Shown: positions 63,701-64,000 of the stretch, piece by piece
Layout: each line of letters begins with the position of its first letter
How positions within the stretch are numbered: the first letter of the stretch is position 1
Assembly (NCBI RefSeq): GCF_029227915.1
Contig: NC_079877.1
Span: 32,205,851-32,269,850, forward strand
Source of the DNA: Hydractinia symbiolongicarpus
Lineage: Eukaryota > Cnidaria > Hydrozoa > Anthoathecata > Hydractiniidae
Reading direction: 5' to 3'
Length of the DNA stretch: 64,000 nucleotides
Notes under the pieces: model-generated
What the model was told of the DNA's origin: nothing
Databases searched by the model: none
The model's input: the letters and a program-made list of their open reading frames with translations, nothing else
Made by a program: the position numbers and the translations under genes

Positions 63701-64000
63701 TCCTTACGGTCAAGATGCTTCGACTTGCGACACATGTAGATACCTTCTCTCTCATCCTTTGTCAAAACATGCACAGCGACATCGGGGTTCCTTCTCTCAA
63801 ACAAATCTATCTTGTTTAGCGCCATTGGGAAAGTTAGACCATCCCAATTATACTTATCATGCTTCTTAAGGATTGAGATTCGTTCAGGGTGATTATCGAT
63901 CTTATCATGATTGAGAGCAGCGATAACGGCCCATCTGAAACATTTATCATCATCCTCGTTATGAGGGTTAATCACAGATCGCTTTCCACTGAAGTTCTCG
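60742..64000 (-). CDS. POLB: Protein-primed family B DNA polymerase, Maverick/Polinton type (N-terminus beyond window)
   Basis: Replicative polymerase expected to copy the transposon from a terminal protein primer. The frame ends at TAA (60742-60744) and stays open to the window edge; 63975 is a GTG inside a coding stretch (the codons before it read E-N-F-S-G-K-R-S), so the true start lies beyond 64000. Numbering from 63975: C2HC zinc finger C131, C134, H147, C151; Exo I D186/E188; endonuclease-VII-like zinc/HNH module C280, C283, D297-H-C-H300, G-K-F-R-G, H310, C313; Exo II N329/D334; Exo III Y491-x3-D495; an IRGG counterpart of the YxGG motif at 556-559; motif A D673 with N-L-Y-G; motif B K818-x3-N-S-x-F-G; motif C Y916-M-D-T-D-S; KxY K986-N-Y988. 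All catalytic residues are present, there are no introns, frameshifts or stops, and the length (over 1085 residues) suits the family. About 585-652 looks like an insertion before motif A. An adintovirus-like or other virus-related origin cannot be excluded without the neighbouring genes. Confidence 0.95.
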   Translation of the reverse strand, partial: ENFSGKRSVINPHNEDDDKCFRWAVIAALNHDKIDNHPERISILKKHDKYNWDGLTFPMALNKIDLFERRNPDVAVHVLTKDEREGIYMCRKSKHLDRKETVVLFLLCEGDKKHYIAVKNLSGVLSKVNSKDGHREHYCLNCLSGFPSEQKRDEHFEYCKNNDAAKIQLPKEGSTLAFTDGKFQLKAPFIMYADFEAFTKELPEDERKCGSSTEKVGKHVPTGFCCYSKYAHGEVLDPLKLYRGEDCVPRFVDHVVSEAKRLYNMFPQKAMDPLTDEERDGFNRARVCHICMEEFDDKDDIKVRDHCHFTGKFRGAAHQKCNLRYKVPNYIPVVFHNLSGYDAHLFIKELARKYGEDGMGVIAENKEKYISFSTDVKVGEYIDKNGETKDKKIQLRFTDSFRFMSSGLSSLADNLSDDQCKNLRKFFNGDEFNIMRRKGVYPYEYVNSFDRFNETELPSKDDFYSKLNMNGISDADYAHAQKVWKDMKVENMGVYHDIYLKTDVLLLSDVFETFRETCLRNYDLDPAHFYTAPGLAWRACLKKTKVSLDLLSDMEMVMFIESGIRGGLCQAVHRYAKANNKYMGDEYNTSDGNCIEQQEMAKTVPFVKRKLIELRCWLMKHVPRVIKVKTSKAYRAVKDKIMGLYEKVCWGPSVPKEEKQYTTKANTSESKEMNSYLQYLDANNLYGWAMIQKMPTGGFEWVDDVVSDFTPDLISQLAVENGEKGYILEVDVSYPRELHDSHSDLPFMPERKIINGVEKLTPCLSDKKKYITHIRALDQALKHGLVLEKVHRVLRFDQSAWLKSYIDFNTDLRTKSTNDFEKDFFKLMNNSVFGKTMENQRRQKDIRLATNQNNYEKMVMKPNFKGSTWFSETLMGIEMSKIKIKLNKPIYLGLAILDLSKIVMYEFHYDYMRPKYGVDVKLCYMDTDSFVYHIKTDDFYKDIGDDVALRFDTSGYDKKDGRPLPSGLNKKIIGLMKDELGGKVMTEFIALRAKNYAYKQLCGREDKRCKGVKKCVVRKTIGFDDYRRCLSEGENVYREQMTFRSIKHDVHTIKTNKLALNADDDKRIIMEDGITTLARGHYRHT
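63015..63138 (-). other. Endonuclease-VII-like zinc/HNH module within the polymerase exonuclease domain
   Basis: Residues about 280-320 of the polymerase contain C-x2-C (280, 283), then D-H-C-H (297-300), T-G-K-F-R-G (302-307) and H-x2-C-N (310-314). This order resembles the zinc-binding and DHDH-type core of phage recombination endonuclease VII, with a histidine in place of one zinc cysteine. It sits between Exo I and Exo II. It may be a structural zinc module or an active nuclease; the sequence alone does not decide. Confidence 0.65.

Noticed and set aside
62020-63819. Plus-strand open frames of 73-110 codons (and a 62-codon minus-strand frame at 62985-63173) within the polymerase gene.
   Set aside because: They lie inside the polymerase coding region in other frames, and their products look like shadows of its codons with no known motifs.
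60485-64000. Cytoplasmic linear plasmid, mitochondrial plasmid or free virus as the source of the polymerase.
   Set aside because: Protein-primed polymerases also occur there, but the direct join to a large nuclear-type satellite and the zinc/HNH-containing architecture favour an integrated Maverick/Polinton-type element. It is not fully excluded because integrase and capsid genes are outside the window.

Overview
The window holds two things: about 60.5 kb of one tandem satellite DNA and, at its right edge, the end of a large self-synthesising DNA transposon of the Maverick/Polinton kind. The combination of a long 203-bp satellite array, an intronless protein-primed family B DNA polymerase of the type found in metazoan Polintons, and the absence of bacterial-style gene packing points to a eukaryotic, most likely invertebrate animal, nuclear genome. 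The species cannot be read from the sequence.

Positions 1-60484: roughly 300 head-to-tail copies of a ~203-bp monomer, all in one orientation, with no other gene or mobile element recognisable inside. The array continues past the left edge of the window. It is stratified. Positions 1 to about 14.5 kb hold mixed, diverged monomers with only short two- to five-monomer duplications. From about 14.5 to 51 kb there are layered higher-order repeats (periods about 2231, 4057/1420, 3339/1669, 1591, 607 and 811 bp) with near-identical copies. One 126-bp truncated monomer recurs 16 times between 35.4 and 46.3 kb. From 51 to 60.48 kb monomers are mixed again and end in a 1421-bp higher-order repeat. The 60-94 codon open frames on the minus strand of many monomers look like by-products of sequence homogeneity, not genes.

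Positions 60485-64000: the satellite stops abruptly inside a monomer (consensus position 76) and unrelated DNA begins with AG, the terminal dinucleotide described for Polintons. A 257-bp terminal segment with a short direct repeat and a C-rich stretch (G-quadruplex-prone on the other strand) separates the junction from the stop codon of a minus-strand polymerase gene. That gene runs off the right edge of the window. All exonuclease and polymerase catalytic motifs are present and there is no frameshift or stop, so the copy may be functional. It also carries an endonuclease-VII-like zinc/HNH module inside its exonuclease region and an apparent extra segment of about 65-70 residues just before polymerase motif A.

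The simplest reading is that a Polinton inserted into one monomer of a satellite array and the window ends inside it. The integrase, ATPase, protease and capsid genes that would prove this are expected beyond position 64000 and are not visible here.
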